Part shown: one piece after another, positions 21,361 to 31,840 of the stretch | How the letters are laid out: each line of letters starts with the position of its first letter | Position numbering within the stretch: position 1 is the stretch's first letter | Assembly: GCA_029215795.1 (NCBI GenBank) | Contig: JARDYH010000006.1 | Coordinates: forward strand, 27,171,501-27,235,500 | Direction: 5' to 3' | DNA from: Anniella stebbinsi | Taxonomy: Eukaryota; Chordata; Lepidosauria; Squamata; Anniellidae | Length of the DNA: 64,000 nucleotides | Program-made: the position numbers and the translations under genes | The notes under the pieces: generated by a model | The model's database searches: none | Told to the model about the DNA's origin: nothing | The model's input: only the letters and a program-made list of their open reading frames with translations

Positions 21361-22505
21361 TCTTCACAAGTTCAAAAGTCCCCATCATTGGAGATCCGCC
21401 CCCCCATGCAAGTCCGTATTGTCTCTGTAAAAACAACAGTAGCACTTTTCTTGTTTGTGTATGCAGTGGGAGAGGGGATTGTTAGGGTGCCCAGATCGCC
21501 TGGGGTTTCCCGCTCCTAACCGGGAAAACTGGGGCAATCCGGGCCTACCGGGGGGCGACAGGGGCAAACTGGGCCTCAAGGAGCCCGGATGGCGGGTCTG
21601 CTGCTGCCGCCGGGTCCACCACCACTGCCGGGTCCACCGCCGCCTCTGCTGGGCTCATGAGGCCAGAGGCAGCGCGGAAGAGGCGGGAGAGGGCCGATTA
21701 CATTCGGCCCTCTCCCGCCTCTTCTGTGTGGTCTCTGGCTTCCTCGGGATTTGTCGCGATACCGAGGAGCCTGGATGCCCACATGGAAGAGGCGGGGGAG
21801 GGCTGATTCCAGAAGTGATGTTGGCCTCCCCCGCCTCTTCTGTGCGGGCATCCGGGTTCCTCGGGGCTCGTCGCCAGAGGCCACACAGAAGAAATGGGAG
21901 AGGGTCGATTACATCACTTCTGGATTTGGCCCTCTCCTGCCTCTTCCGCACTACCTCTGGCCTCACGAGCCCGGTGGCGGAGGACCCGGCGGCGGCGGAC
22001 CCGGCGGCGGCGGTGGCGAACCTGGCAGCGGTGGTGGCGGCGGCCTCAGTAGGTCTGGGCTGATTTTTGGGGGGGGGTGGCTTGATGGTGGGGTTTGTTT
22101 CGGGTGGGGGGGTGGCGTCTGCTTGTTGGCCGCATGGCAGGCGGCCTTTTTAATTTTTTTTATTTTATGTTGTGGGGGGTCTGATTTGGTGGGCACACCC
22201 CCTTTGGGCGGCCATTTTGAACCTGGATTTTGTTTTGCAAAATCTGGTCACCCTAGATTGAGTGGAAGGGGATTACACATCTCTCCTGTGTGTGTGCATG
22301 GAAACTGAATAGAAAGGCTAAAAGTTTTCCGAGCAGCACATGCAGAGCAGCCCCATTCCATTGCTAAGCGCCGATTCTGTGCAAGTTCAGAAGTCTGTGT
22401 CTTCAGAGGTCCGCCTCCCCCAACCCCACGTGCAAATCAGTATTGTCCCTGTAAAAGCAGCAGTAACACTTTTCTCATTTGAGTATTCACTGGGAGAGGA
22501 GATTA
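21361..22505 (+). repeat. Pair of ~125-bp direct repeats flanking a GC-rich element
   Basis: 21361-21483 and about 22374-22505 share GCAAGTTCAGAAGT-like starts, a ccgcc-rich middle, AGTATTGTCCCTGTAAAA-like sequence and CACTTTTCT ... GGGAGAGG ends. Identity is partial, so the duplication is old. The GC-rich element begins right after copy 1. Confidence 0.7.
21483..22255. mobile_element. GC-rich transposon with GGGTGCCCAGAT/ATCTGGTCACCC ends
   Basis: TA flanks both sides (21483-84, 22254-55). The 12-bp ends (21485-21496, 22242-22253) are inverted with one mismatch and match the ends of the palindromic MITE family of this window. The interior is CpG-dense, with GGC-type repeats (21970-22045), G-runs (22070-22115) and nested inverted repeats, including perfect 21-bp arms at 21677-21697 and 21704-21724. 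Long frames across it (for example 21455-22063) are a by-product of GC richness; I recognise no protein. Confidence 0.75.
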
Positions 22506-22534
22506 AATGGAAATGGGTTGCATGTGCTCACGTC

Positions 22535-22625
22535 CTTTGCAACAACTCAAGATGTCGTGGGATTGAGCCTGGGACTTTCTGCATGCAAACCATGTGCTCT
22601 ACTTTTGAGCCACAGCTCATACATT
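22535..22625 (-). repeat. tRNA-derived SINE head, reverse orientation
   Basis: On the minus strand GTGGCTCAAAAGTAGAGCAC (A box), GCATGCAGAAAGTCCCAG and GGCTCAATCCC (B box) give a clear tRNA-like promoter. The body is lost beyond about 22535. Confidence 0.75.
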
Positions 22626-23429
22626 TTAGAAGTAAAAAAAATCAATAACATAAACAGGTGCCCCCATGCTCTCCCCTGAAAGAGTAATTGAATTCAGAGA
22701 TGATACTGCAAGGAGTGGCAGAAAATAGCCAGTTTAGCAGTCTGTTGCTTTATTAAATCGGAACCTTGTTAAAATGTAGTCCCAAATATGACACACATGT
22801 ACTGCAGGAACAATGCTGCTTTTAAAAAAGAACTTACATGGTATGTAGTTCTGTGTGTGTTTAATGCAAATAACAGCTTTGACATTAATGTAAATTAGGA
22901 TAGGTCTGTCCAACAATGGCCTGTTGTTGGGTTATTTGAGGGTTGCTTCTCCCTCAAACAAGCCCTGCTGCCCGGGTTTGGACTGCAGAACAAGCCACGT
23001 CTGGGTAGGTAATTAGACAAATGATGCTCGGCACACACTGAGGTTTAAACAAAGCACCGCAGCTTAAAGGTTCTATGTATGTATACATATATGTCCCTTT
23101 ATCTTTATTGAATTTCTAAATCATTCATTCTTATTTCAAATGGTTGCAGCTCCACCTAATATAACACATCTTCCTTAGAGTGTGCTTTGTGGCTCAGATT
23201 TTGAACTAGTAGCCCAACAGTACATGTATGCTGGTGTGATAAAGATCAGAGAACAGGGCCTGTTTTTGTTCTACTGGACATTGCTAAGACATCAAAGCAA
23301 GAAAACAGTTTCTAAATTCTATTTTCTACTGCATTTTGACACTATATATAAAATGAAATATTCACCTAGACATTTGGAAAGTCATATATTTAGTTGATCT
23401 AAGGACTCAGAACAAAAAGCCTTCCTGGG
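22626..23429. other. No recognised feature
   Basis: AT-rich unique intronic sequence; a short ATGT/ATAC-rich patch at 23075-23095. Confidence 0.45.
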
Positions 23430-23601
23430 TAAGGTGACCATATGGAAAGGAGGACAGGGCTCTTGTATCTTTAACAGTTGTATAGAAAAGGGAATTTCAG
23501 CAGGTGTCATTTGTATGCATGCAGCACTTGGAGAAATCCCCTCTTCATCACAACAGTTAAAGCTGGAGGAGCCCTGTCCTCCTTTCCATATGATCACCCT
23601 A
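23430..23601. mobile_element. Short palindromic TA-flanked MITE (172 bp)
   Basis: TA target copies; ends AAGGTGACCATATGGAAAG and its inverse. Arms read GTATCTTTAACAGTTGTA and CAACAGTTAAAGCTGGAG around ATGCATGCAGCAC. It is a sister of the 320-bp family, without the duplicated centre. Confidence 0.9.
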
Positions 23602-23739
23602 GGGTTGCAACATGTAAATCATTTTATTCACAAGCAAAAGGCCAACATACATAGCTGTATCTCCTCCCCCATTACCTCTCCTTCTGTCTAGCACAGTATG
23701 AACCAAGAGCTGTGGATTCCATTTTTTAAAAAGTGAAAT

Positions 23740-23870
23740 CTCCACTTCAAATGCCATCTCAGCCATGATCTCACATGGTCTTTCAGCCTCAGCCTGCCTT
23801 GTCCACAAGATAGGCACAATAAGGGCAGCCTACTTTACAAGGTGTTTTAAGGATTTCCAAGATATTATCT
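23740..23870 (+). repeat. MIR-like fragment
   Basis: TTTCAGCCTCAGCCTGCC, AAGATAGGCACAATAAGG and TACTTTACAAGGTGTTTTAA follow the 3' half of MIR. Confidence 0.55.
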
Positions 23871-24084
23871 GAGAACACACTGAAAAAGCTACACAAACAC
23901 GCAATATTATTTTGATGTCTTTCTCACTTCACTTTCCTTCAGTAGCTCCAGGTTGTTTGGGAGCTATTCAACATACCAATGAGGTGGAAGTTGCAATTGT
24001 AGGGGAGGCTTGTGAGACTGAGGAACATCTGTGGTTATGTTACGAGGCAGAAGTCCTGGTGCTGTTGTTCCTTGGGAGGAACAC

Positions 24085-24445
24085 TAGGGCCTCCTCCACA
24101 CCAGACGTTTAATGAGCCTTGAAGGCTCATTATAAATTTTACCTCCACACCAGCGGAGCGCAAAACGGGCGTACAGGCGCGTTATCTCCCCGATAATGCG
24201 CATTTTCGAATGCGCGTTAAATAGCGACTTTTATTTTTCTCCTGCCGTTAAAGCGCATTTTCGCCGTGTGAACAAGCGATTATGCGCATTAACGTCTTCT
24301 AAAGCGCTTTTTGGACATCAATTAATGCGCTTCGCCGCCTCTCGCCGCCTCCCATGCAGAGGGATTAGGCGTAAATGCGCCTCCGCGATAATGCGCATAA
24401 TCCCCGAACCGGGCGCAAAAGCGCATCCTTGTGGAGGGGGCCTAG
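24085..24445. mobile_element. CpG-rich Harbinger-like MITE with TAG target duplication
   Basis: Ends GGGCCTCCTCCAC and GTGGAGGGGGCC are inverted; TAG stands on both sides (24085-87, 24443-45). About 355 bp, packed with TGCGCA/TGCGCG motifs in AT context and a subterminal hairpin (TAATGAGCC / GGCTCATTA). Near-identical copy at 36786-37146; older ones at 35788-36142 and 46856-47208. The 3-bp duplications suggest PIF/Harbinger. The 98-residue frame is not a gene. Confidence 0.8.
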
Positions 24446-26281
24446 AACACTCTGAGGCTGCTAGATGGGAGGGAAGGACTTGCAAAGACTAGAGAGACAG
24501 GAAATTTTTCCCTTGATTAAGAGAGGGGGTGTCATTATATGACAGTCTGACACCCCCACCCCCAAGTCTGATGCTTGCTAAGCTAGGCTTGCCTGGGAAA
24601 CGTTACAGCAATTAGTCTTGGCGTCTCCAACTTAATTCACTTACACACTGTTTTGCAATATCCAAAAGACAGCTCCTGTGGGGGTTTACTTTCTTTTTTT
24701 GCTTCCAGTCTTGGAAAAGCCACCTCTTTAAAAAAAATGAGATTATACATCTGACACCAGCATAGCAGCTGCAATGGTATTATGAAATCAACAGTTAATC
24801 ATGGTTGTCTGAGGATGAAAATCCACTTTGGTGGGATCCGTGCTAACCCCAACAATTTAAAAGAAAACAACAAATACAGCGACACACACGCACGCACACA
24901 CACACACAGAACGAAGGCCACACCATTGCAGTTCTCAATTTTGCGAGTGGTTCACAGAAATATAATAACTTCCAGATCAATGCTAAAGCGGCAATTTGAT
25001 TTGTTTCCAGATGTGAAACTGCAGGCCAAGAGTGAGAATCTTTCCTGCACTGTGTTGAGCAAATATGAACCACTTACACTCCTTACATGTCACAGCTGCC
25101 AGTGCCTATTACTTCCAAGCAATCATAAAAAGAGTTAATTCACAAAGCAATTTGAGAAATGGGAAGTGAAAGTCAAATCTACCAAAAGCAGATTGAGGGC
25201 ACAGTTGCCGTCAGCAAGCTGCTGCCACAGAGAGGGGACATATTCATTAAATATGTTCAGTGCTTGTAGAAAACCAGTGGTTGCAACTGGAGGGACCTTT
25301 CAGAGGTCTGAGAGAGGAAAAGAGCATTAATGTTGCAAGTCACCTCCATGGGGACTAGTAGCATGCCCGGTTAAAGAATTTTTGCAGTACTCTATACAGA
25401 AGGAGACACTACATACTTTTGACTGCAGAACATCTCACTCAACAAATATAAAACTTTCATACTTTCAAAACCTGGAAAAGCTGGTGAGATCACATCTGGC
25501 AGGCAAGTTCAAGTTTTCTGATACAGATTCTGCTCACTCCCGCAACTGGACGTGCGTAATGAAAAGTGCCAACCCTATTAAATTACTGGAGGGTTTGTGA
25601 TCGATGGATGCAGAATGAGATTTTTAAAAGATGACGACAACAACCGCAACAAAAAGGGCAAAAATCAATGTGGAAGAAACCGGCAGCAGAATGTTAGATT
25701 CCTGACAGGAACTTGCTGGAACTGGACTATGAGCAAGCAAGCAAAAAACAAAACAAAACAAAAAACAATATGGAGCGACTGGAGCAGAACCGGTTTGAGC
25801 AGGCAGTATTATCAGCTGAGCAGCATGAGCCTCCAGTCATGCATTTCTCTGCCTCTTGTTTCTCAGCACTGCTCCAATAAAATGTTTGCTCCTTCTCTTA
25901 ACACCCAGATGCTAAGTTGTCTTGTGAGATAAGTGCCTTTGATCCATCCTCATGTCCTACCCATGACAGACTTTGAGTTCATTTGGAACTCTAGTGTAGC
26001 ACTTCCTGTATCTTTTTCGTTGTTCCCACAGAGATCATGCCCTGCCGCTCATAGCTCCCTGTCAGAAACTTGTCCAGCACAGCACAGTTGAAAATAGGAG
26101 CAGCCTGTAATTCCCCATTCTCGAAGCAAGGACCCTTTCACAAGCTCCACCCCCTCTGCTACGATGCGTTATTGATGGCTTTTCATATGATGGCTTTTCA
26201 TAAACACATTTGTTTATTCTGCCACAGCCTGTGCTCCCCCAATTTAAAAGCCAAGAATTTGATTTTGGTAAAGCCATAAAA
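24446..26281. other. Intronic DNA without recognised repeats
   Basis: Mostly unique. 24590-25140 is evenly composed and could hold conserved elements, interrupted by a CA-rich patch at 24883-24908. An A-rich, low-complexity stretch follows at 25620-25770. Confidence 0.4.
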
Positions 26282-26371
26282 CAGTCTTCCCAAACCTGGG
26301 GCACTCTGGGTGTGTTCAACTACAACTGCCAGCGTCCCCCAGCCAACTGGGCACCAGGTTGGGGAAGGATG
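26282..26371. mobile_element. Palindromic MITE, internally deleted (AGCCTTCCCCAAC family)
   Basis: TCTTCCCAAACCTGGGGCAC, CAACTACAACTGCCAGC and CACCAGGTTGGGGAAGGAT; the right arm is short. Confidence 0.65.
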
Positions 26372-26799
26372 GTATTCAAGAAAGACTCAAGGATCCTACA
26401 ATAGATTATCAATGTTGCTGCAGGCATGTTGTATGAAACAGCAGGCATGTTGCTTTAGTGCCGATGCATGTGTATTTACATGCATATGCGCTGGAGACAA
26501 GATGCACCCGTGTATCAGTCCTGCAGAGGGAGCTGAAGAACAGTTAATCTAGAAACTCGCATTATTTTCTCAAAATAAGACATCCATGAAAGGCCAAAAA
26601 TGGACTAAAGAGGGTCAGTGATATTTAAAATAAAAATAAGGACTATCCTTGCAGTTGGAGCACAAGCAGAAATGGCACTTGACCTGTAGCAGATCTTCTT
26701 CCCTGGGAGGCCTTTTGAACTGTCAACAGGCTCACAGGCAGAATTGCTAAGAAGCAAACAAACAAAATGCCAAACCAATAACTGCCATAAGAGATACAG

Positions 26800-27050
26800 G
26801 CCCGGTTCAGACAAAGGGAAAGCCATGGTGTTCTGCTATGTGAATGAGCCTTGGGCTCATGCATTTCCTCCCCTCATCTTTTGCCACCACAAGGAGACAG
26901 GAAGCTTCTGCTTTTGAGTGTAAACTAACCACAGTTCCCATAATGTCCAAATCTTGGGAAACTGTGGTTTGCTTAAACTGTGGTTAGTGAGAACAAGCCA
27001 GGATAAAAACATACTTTTAGATCCTGGGTTGTTCTGAGACACCACCATGG
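26800..27050. mobile_element. Element with repeated AACCACAGTTT inverted motifs
   Basis: AACCACAGTTCCCA (26927-26940) is inverted at 26955-26969 with one extra base, and a third copy follows at 26975-26985. CCCGGTTCAGACAAA at 26801 resembles a MITE end. Related motifs occur at 32925-32965. Confidence 0.45.
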
Positions 27051-27254
27051 TTTCCTGTAAACTGGTTCAATGTATGGATCTGTTGCATCAGACCCAGTTA
27101 TATTCTAGAGAAGGCAGAAGGGGAAGTGGTAAATGAAAGCATTGGCACCTCGATACATTGCTAGGCTAATAGGTAACTCTTATTTGATTCCTCGTGTTTT
27201 TTTTTTTTAAGAGTTTAGTGTGTCTTCTTTCTTCCTTGAAACTGCAGCAGTGTA

Positions 27255-27470
27255 ATAACTAAGAATGTGGGCTAGAAAATCCCACATTCGTATTTTATCT
27301 TACCAGCTAGATCATTAGAAAAAGCTACCATCTCTAGGCCTCAGCATTCCCTTCCCATTTTCTGCAATATGGGACGTGCATTGCCTTACTCAGCATTGCC
27401 TTACTTCAGAGGGTTACTGTAAGGATTTTGAGAAATGCATGTGAAGTGCTTTGAACACCCTAAAGTAGTG
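27255..27470 (+). repeat. MIR-like SINE
   Basis: CCATCTCTAGGCCTCAGC, CTGCAATATGGGACGTGC, GAGGGTTACTGTAAGGATT and GAAGTGCTTTGAACACCC follow the MIR consensus order. Confidence 0.7.
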
Positions 27471-28275
27471 AACTTCAACCTGTCCAAACCCAAGAGCCAC
27501 CTCTGATTCATAATCTAGCGTATGGAACCGTACTCACAAGCAAGAAGGGTTGGATTACTCAGGAATAGTTGCCCAAGCAACACATAGAGATGAATACTCC
27601 CCCGCCTCCCTCCCCAACAAATAAACAAACCAAACAAACCAAACAGACCAAAAAGAGATGAATTTCAGCTGGAGGCTCCCATCCACACTTGATCCATCAT
27701 ACACAAATACACACATGACTTTTTAAAAAAAACACACAGTCACTCCCCCACCCCACACTGATGGTCAACACAAATAAGTTTTAGTTTGTTCGCTATCTTG
27801 GAGAGCGTGACTGCTGCTGCTATTGCTAGATGGACAAAATGTGCTCTCAGAGAGGGACAGGCTTGTTGTTTCACTACTCACGCCTGGAAAATGTAACACA
27901 GAGTAGTTGGAAAAGCTGATGAAGGGACTGAGACTGAGAACTAATGGTGTGCATGGTGCCACAGAAACACACCGTAAAAACACAAAAAAAGTTCATCTTT
28001 ATTGTGTCTGGGGGTTGTTTGATGGGTCCCAAGCAGGGCCTGGGACCCACCTGACGAGATCTTATGACCTACGTCTAGATCCCCACCCACTGGTTGAAGA
28101 CCTCTATTCTAAAGATCTATATAAAGGCTCATCATGAAAATATTGCTCCTCTATCCAGGGTTCGCTCCTCTCCCCCTACACAAACTGGCAGAATCTACAT
28201 TTGAAGTTCTATTGTTTAATTTTTTAGCTTGTGGGCTATCCTAGTTCTGTCGGCTTTAAGAGTGCAAATAATATA

Positions 28276-28290
28276 ATAATAATAATAATA

Positions 28291-28332
<42 letters not shown>

Positions 28333-28333
28333 T
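28276..28333. repeat. AAT/ATT microsatellite at a LINE tail
   Basis: AAT units pass into about fifteen ATT units. It is the expanded 3' tail of the antisense L2 that follows. Confidence 0.95.
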
Positions 28334-29312
28334 ATAACCCGCTTCTCCCTCCGGATCGAGGCAGGGAACAACAACAATATAAAACACAAAAATCACAACA
28401 CTTAAAATTTTTTAAAAAGCAAGAAAAAATACATCATTAAAAACATCTTAAAATTCATCTGGATAGGCCTGCCGGAAGAGAGCAGTCTTCATGACTCTCT
28501 TAAATTCATGAAGACTGCTAATTTGTCTAATCTCCTCTGGCAGACCATTCCATAGTCTGGGAGCGATGGAAGAGAAGGTCCTCTGGGTAACACTCGTCAG
28601 CCTAGTTCTGGCTGACTTGAGTAAGTTCTTCCCAGAGGACCTAAGTGTGCGGGGCGGATTGTACGGGAGAAGGCGATCCCGTAGGTAACCTGGACCCAAA
28701 CCATGTAGGGCTTTAAAGGTAATAACCAACACTTTATACTTTGCCCGGAAACTGATTGGCAGCCAATGAAGCGATTTTAAAACCTGGTGTAATGTGATCA
28801 CCCCTAAGTGTACCGGTGACCAACCTGGCTGCCATATTTTGAACAAGTTGAAGTTTCCGGACTAGGCACAAAGGTAGCCCTATGTACAGCGCATTGCAGA
28901 AGTCGAGCCTCGAAGTTACCAGCGTGTGCACTACCGTCTTTAAGTCTTCCAACTCTAGGAAGGGGCGCAGCTGGCGTATCAGCCGAAGCTGATAGTAGGC
29001 ACTCCTGGCCGTCGCATCAATCTGAGCTGTCATTTGGAGTGACGGATCCAGGAGTACCCCCAAGCTGCGAACACAATCTTTCAGGGGGTGTGTGTAACCC
29101 CATCCAGAACTGGTTGACACACCTCCAGACCCAGGTTGGGGCCTTTGACAGCGAGCACCTCCGTCTTGTCTGGATTCAGCTTCAGTTTGTTTTTCCTCAT
29201 CCAGCCCATTACCGCCTCCAAGCATTCATTCAGAGGAGACTCATTATCCTTAGCTGACGATGTTGTCGAAGGCATAGAGCAATATATTTGGGTATCATCA
29301 GCGTATTGTTAG
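28334..29312 (-). mobile_element. L2-like LINE: reverse transcriptase C-terminal region and 3' UTR
   Basis: Minus-strand frames give, in order, CLEAVMGWMRKNKLKLNPDK with TEVLAV (29081-29275), then CVRSLGVLLDPSLQM, YYQLRLIRQLRPFL, LVTSRLDFCNALYIG and VQNMAARLVTG (28734-29225), then LHWLPISFRAKYKVL, ALHGLGPGYL and APRLWNGLPEEIR (28448-28846). These are the thumb region and C-terminal part of L2-type ORF2; the polymerase core and the endonuclease are missing (5' truncation at 29312). Frame changes make it dead. The best-preserved LINE fragment in the window. Confidence 0.88.
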
Positions 29313-29874
29313 CACCCCACTATCAATACCTTTTAAATCTTTCATCCTTAACATCAGCTCTGCCGAGGAAGGTTACTTATGCAACCTCCAATGAGAGCAA
29401 AGTTTCTCATGCAGCACGTGAGCATCCCCCCCCCCTCCAACTGCATAAACGGTTACTCAGCCAGGATACAGTTTCAGGACCAGCCATGCACCCACATGTC
29501 CTACTTATTTCGCTGGGGTTTGTGCATGCATCGCTTTGTGCAGGTTGGAATCCTATAAAGGCAATGCTGGTAATGATGGCCTTTTTGTCAAGGCCACTCC
29601 TTTATACCAGTTTTGAAACGGCAAGCTTTACACAGGGATCTATTCCACTCAGGCTTTGTACCGATGGCAGCACACAGGCAGAAAGCAGAATAAACGAATA
29701 GCAACGTAATTAATAAATACATGCGCATGAAAAAAAGAGTATTTGGCAATGCAGTCCTAAGCATCTTCACTCAAAGGTAAGCTTGTAAATGTTCTGTATG
29801 AAAATTTAAAATAAAAATATATTTTTTTAAAAAGGTAAGTCCTGCTGAATTCAATGGGTTTTGTTCCATAGTGC

Positions 29875-30005
29875 AGCCTTCCCCAACCTGGTGCCCTCTA
29901 CCTGGTGTGCTCTAGATGTGTTGGACTACAGCTCCCAGCATCCACCAGCCAGGTATTGTGAGTTGCAGTCCAACACATCTGGAGGGCACCATGTTGGGGA
30001 AGGCT
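29875..30005. mobile_element. Palindromic MITE, well preserved (AGCCTTCCCCAAC family)
   Basis: AGCCTTCCCCAACCTGGTGC to GTTGGGGAAGGCT with arms GATGTGTTGGACTACAGC and GCAGTCCAACACATCTGG. The left arm carries a small internal duplication (CCTGGTGYSCTCTA). Confidence 0.85.
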
Positions 30006-30059
30006 GCTCCAATGAGTGCAGTCTGACTGTTCTTTAATGCTTCCTTAGGGGAGGGTCAT

Positions 30060-30890
30060 AGGTCACTAGTAGAGCTCACACTCTGCATGAAAAAGATCCC
30101 AGTTTCAATCCCCAGCAGCTGCATCTAGGTCTGGAAAAACTCCTTTCCGAAACCCAGGAGAGCCACTGCCAGGTAGTGTAAAGCTCCATCACACCTAATT
30201 TCCCCCCCTGGCTTGCCTCCGTGGTTTTTTTTTTTTTACTTCTGAGGCAGAAGCGCATCAAGCTTATGATCCCTTTGATCTTCCACTCCACTCCACCCCT
30301 CCCCTTCACTTTCTTCTTCCAGTCAGGTCCTCTCAGATGAGCACTTCAACCAGACCACCTTTCTGCTGGGCAAAAATGGAAGGACCCTTTAGTCTGGCTC
30401 TTTGGGGGCATCAAGAGAGGACTATCCTGTCTCTGCAGAGATTTGGGTGTTGTATGATTTTTTAAAAATACTTTGGAGCCTGGGATGCAAGGTTTGGGTA
30501 TTATATTGAGGCTTGGAGCTGGCTGCTGGGAGAGAGCACTTTTCCCTGCCAGGATCTGATGCAATCCATTCAAGTCAACAGCAAGACACCCATCACAGCA
30601 CACACACCCAATTCCTTTAAAACTACACGGAGGCTTAAAGGCGCATTAAATGCGCTTAGGGAAAATAATCCAGACTTTTAGCATTCTAGGAAAAAACAGA
30701 AAACGCTGGGGAAGAAGCAGGGTGTCAGTAGGACAGGCACAGCGTTATGTGAGTACCGTGCTGCAAATCCTCACGCCAGGCATGGCGAAAGTGCACTAAA
30801 TGGCTGGTGTGATGGAGCTTGTAGACAACACTGAGCTAGATGGACCACTGGTCTTATTCGATATAAGGCGGCTTCCTATGTCGGTGGGGA
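30060..30890 (+). repeat. tRNA-derived SINE split by a DNA transposon
   Basis: Head 30060-30180 (CACTAGTAGAGCTCACAC A-box region, AGTTTCAATCCCC B box, CCAGGAGAGCCACTGCC) continues after the insertion at 30821 with GTAGACAACACTGAGC, TAGATGGACCACTGGTC and AAGGCGGCTTCCTATG. The SINE is older than the transposon. Confidence 0.88.
30181..30820. mobile_element. Inverted-repeat transposon with AAGCTCCATCACACC ends
   Basis: The 15-bp ends (30181-30195, 30806-30820) are perfect inverses; GTA flanks both sides (30178-80, 30821-23). 640 bp, no protein recognised. Subterminal sequences recur in the copy at 46361-47517. The 3-bp target copy suggests a PIF/Harbinger-type enzyme. Confidence 0.85.
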
Positions 30891-31290
30891 TATTTCACCA
30901 GTATTGAAACAACTTCACAAGCTTCCAGTCTTTTTCAAAGTGCCAGTGCTTATGGTTAAATCCCTATATGGCTTAGGACAAAGGTACTTAAAGTAATGCC
31001 GGCTCCCATAGCAACCTACCTGTGCAATAAGGTCATCCTCACAGGTTCTCCTCCAGGTGCCCCTTTATCTGTGGTAAGGTGAGTGGCAACTAGAGAGAGA
31101 GGGAGGGAGGGAGGGAGCGCTTTCTCAATGCTGGCCCCCTCCTTGTCAAATTTTCCACCCCAAAGAGGCCCACCCAATGCCAACACTGTTGTCGTTTTGG
31201 TGCCAGGCAAAGACATCTTTATTCTCTTAGGCATTGTTACGTTTATATATTTTATCTTGTTTTTGTAAGGTGTCCTGAAAACTCTGCTGT
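30891..31290 (+). mobile_element. L2-like LINE fragment
   Basis: Plus-strand frames give SLYGLGQRYLK and, after a break, RSSSQVLLQVP and AFSMLAPSLSN, matching the C-terminal region of L2 ORF2 in the right order. A GGGA-repeat lies at 31093-31117. Inactive. Confidence 0.65.
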
Positions 31291-31546
31291 GAAGGCAAGC
31301 ACCTAAATCTTTTAAATATGTTGCTATGAGAACTCCCTGCACAGCCATTCTATGAGGTTTTAGTTTCAAGTCTCCAGGATGTGGCCTAGTGGTTAGATTA
31401 TAGTAATCCCCCTGGCATGGGATGCCCCCTTCTCAGCATGGAGTGTCCCATTTCTACAGTCCTCCTGTCTACAGTGCACTTTTGGTCAGAGGTGCAGAGG
31501 AATTCCTATTGCTGTTCTATGACCAGCTGTGCAGGTTTGTAGTTAA

Positions 31547-31840
31547 CAGAGCCAGCCATCCTGTTAGGTAGAGCAAGATGGCTACCTCAGGCAGCAGATG
31601 CTGGAATATGGGGAGTGCTGGTGAGGTGTTAGAGGACAGAGTTGTGTTCCACATCACCAGTCCTGTGCTCTCTGCTAGTCTGCTACTCTTGGGTGTGATG
31701 GAGAGCGCCATCCCATTGCCAAGGATGATGTAAGATTCTACTGCCAGTCTAGCTGGCTTCTGTATGTGGAATTGGAAAGGTGTGTGTGTGTGCCATCTTG
31801 TCTCATGTCTCAGGTAGTAAAATGACTTGGCCCAGCCCTG
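31547..31840. mobile_element. hAT-like element with CAGGGCTGGCCC-type ends
   Basis: CAGAGCCAGCCATCC and TTGGCCCAGCCCTG are inverted; CTACCTCAGGCAGCAGATG and CATGTCTCAGGTAGTAAAATG are subterminal. Second copy of the 17448-17696 family. Confidence 0.6.

Noticed and set aside
21455..22308. Long Gly/Pro/Arg-rich frames (up to 202 codons) on both strands
   Set aside because: All arise from the GC-rich transposon interior, where stop codons are rare. No domain, and mirror-image frames exist on the other strand.
24196..24492. 98-codon frame resembling those at 35896 and 36897
   Set aside because: Similar proteins appear only because the frames lie in copies of the same MITE; the element is non-coding and about 355 bp.
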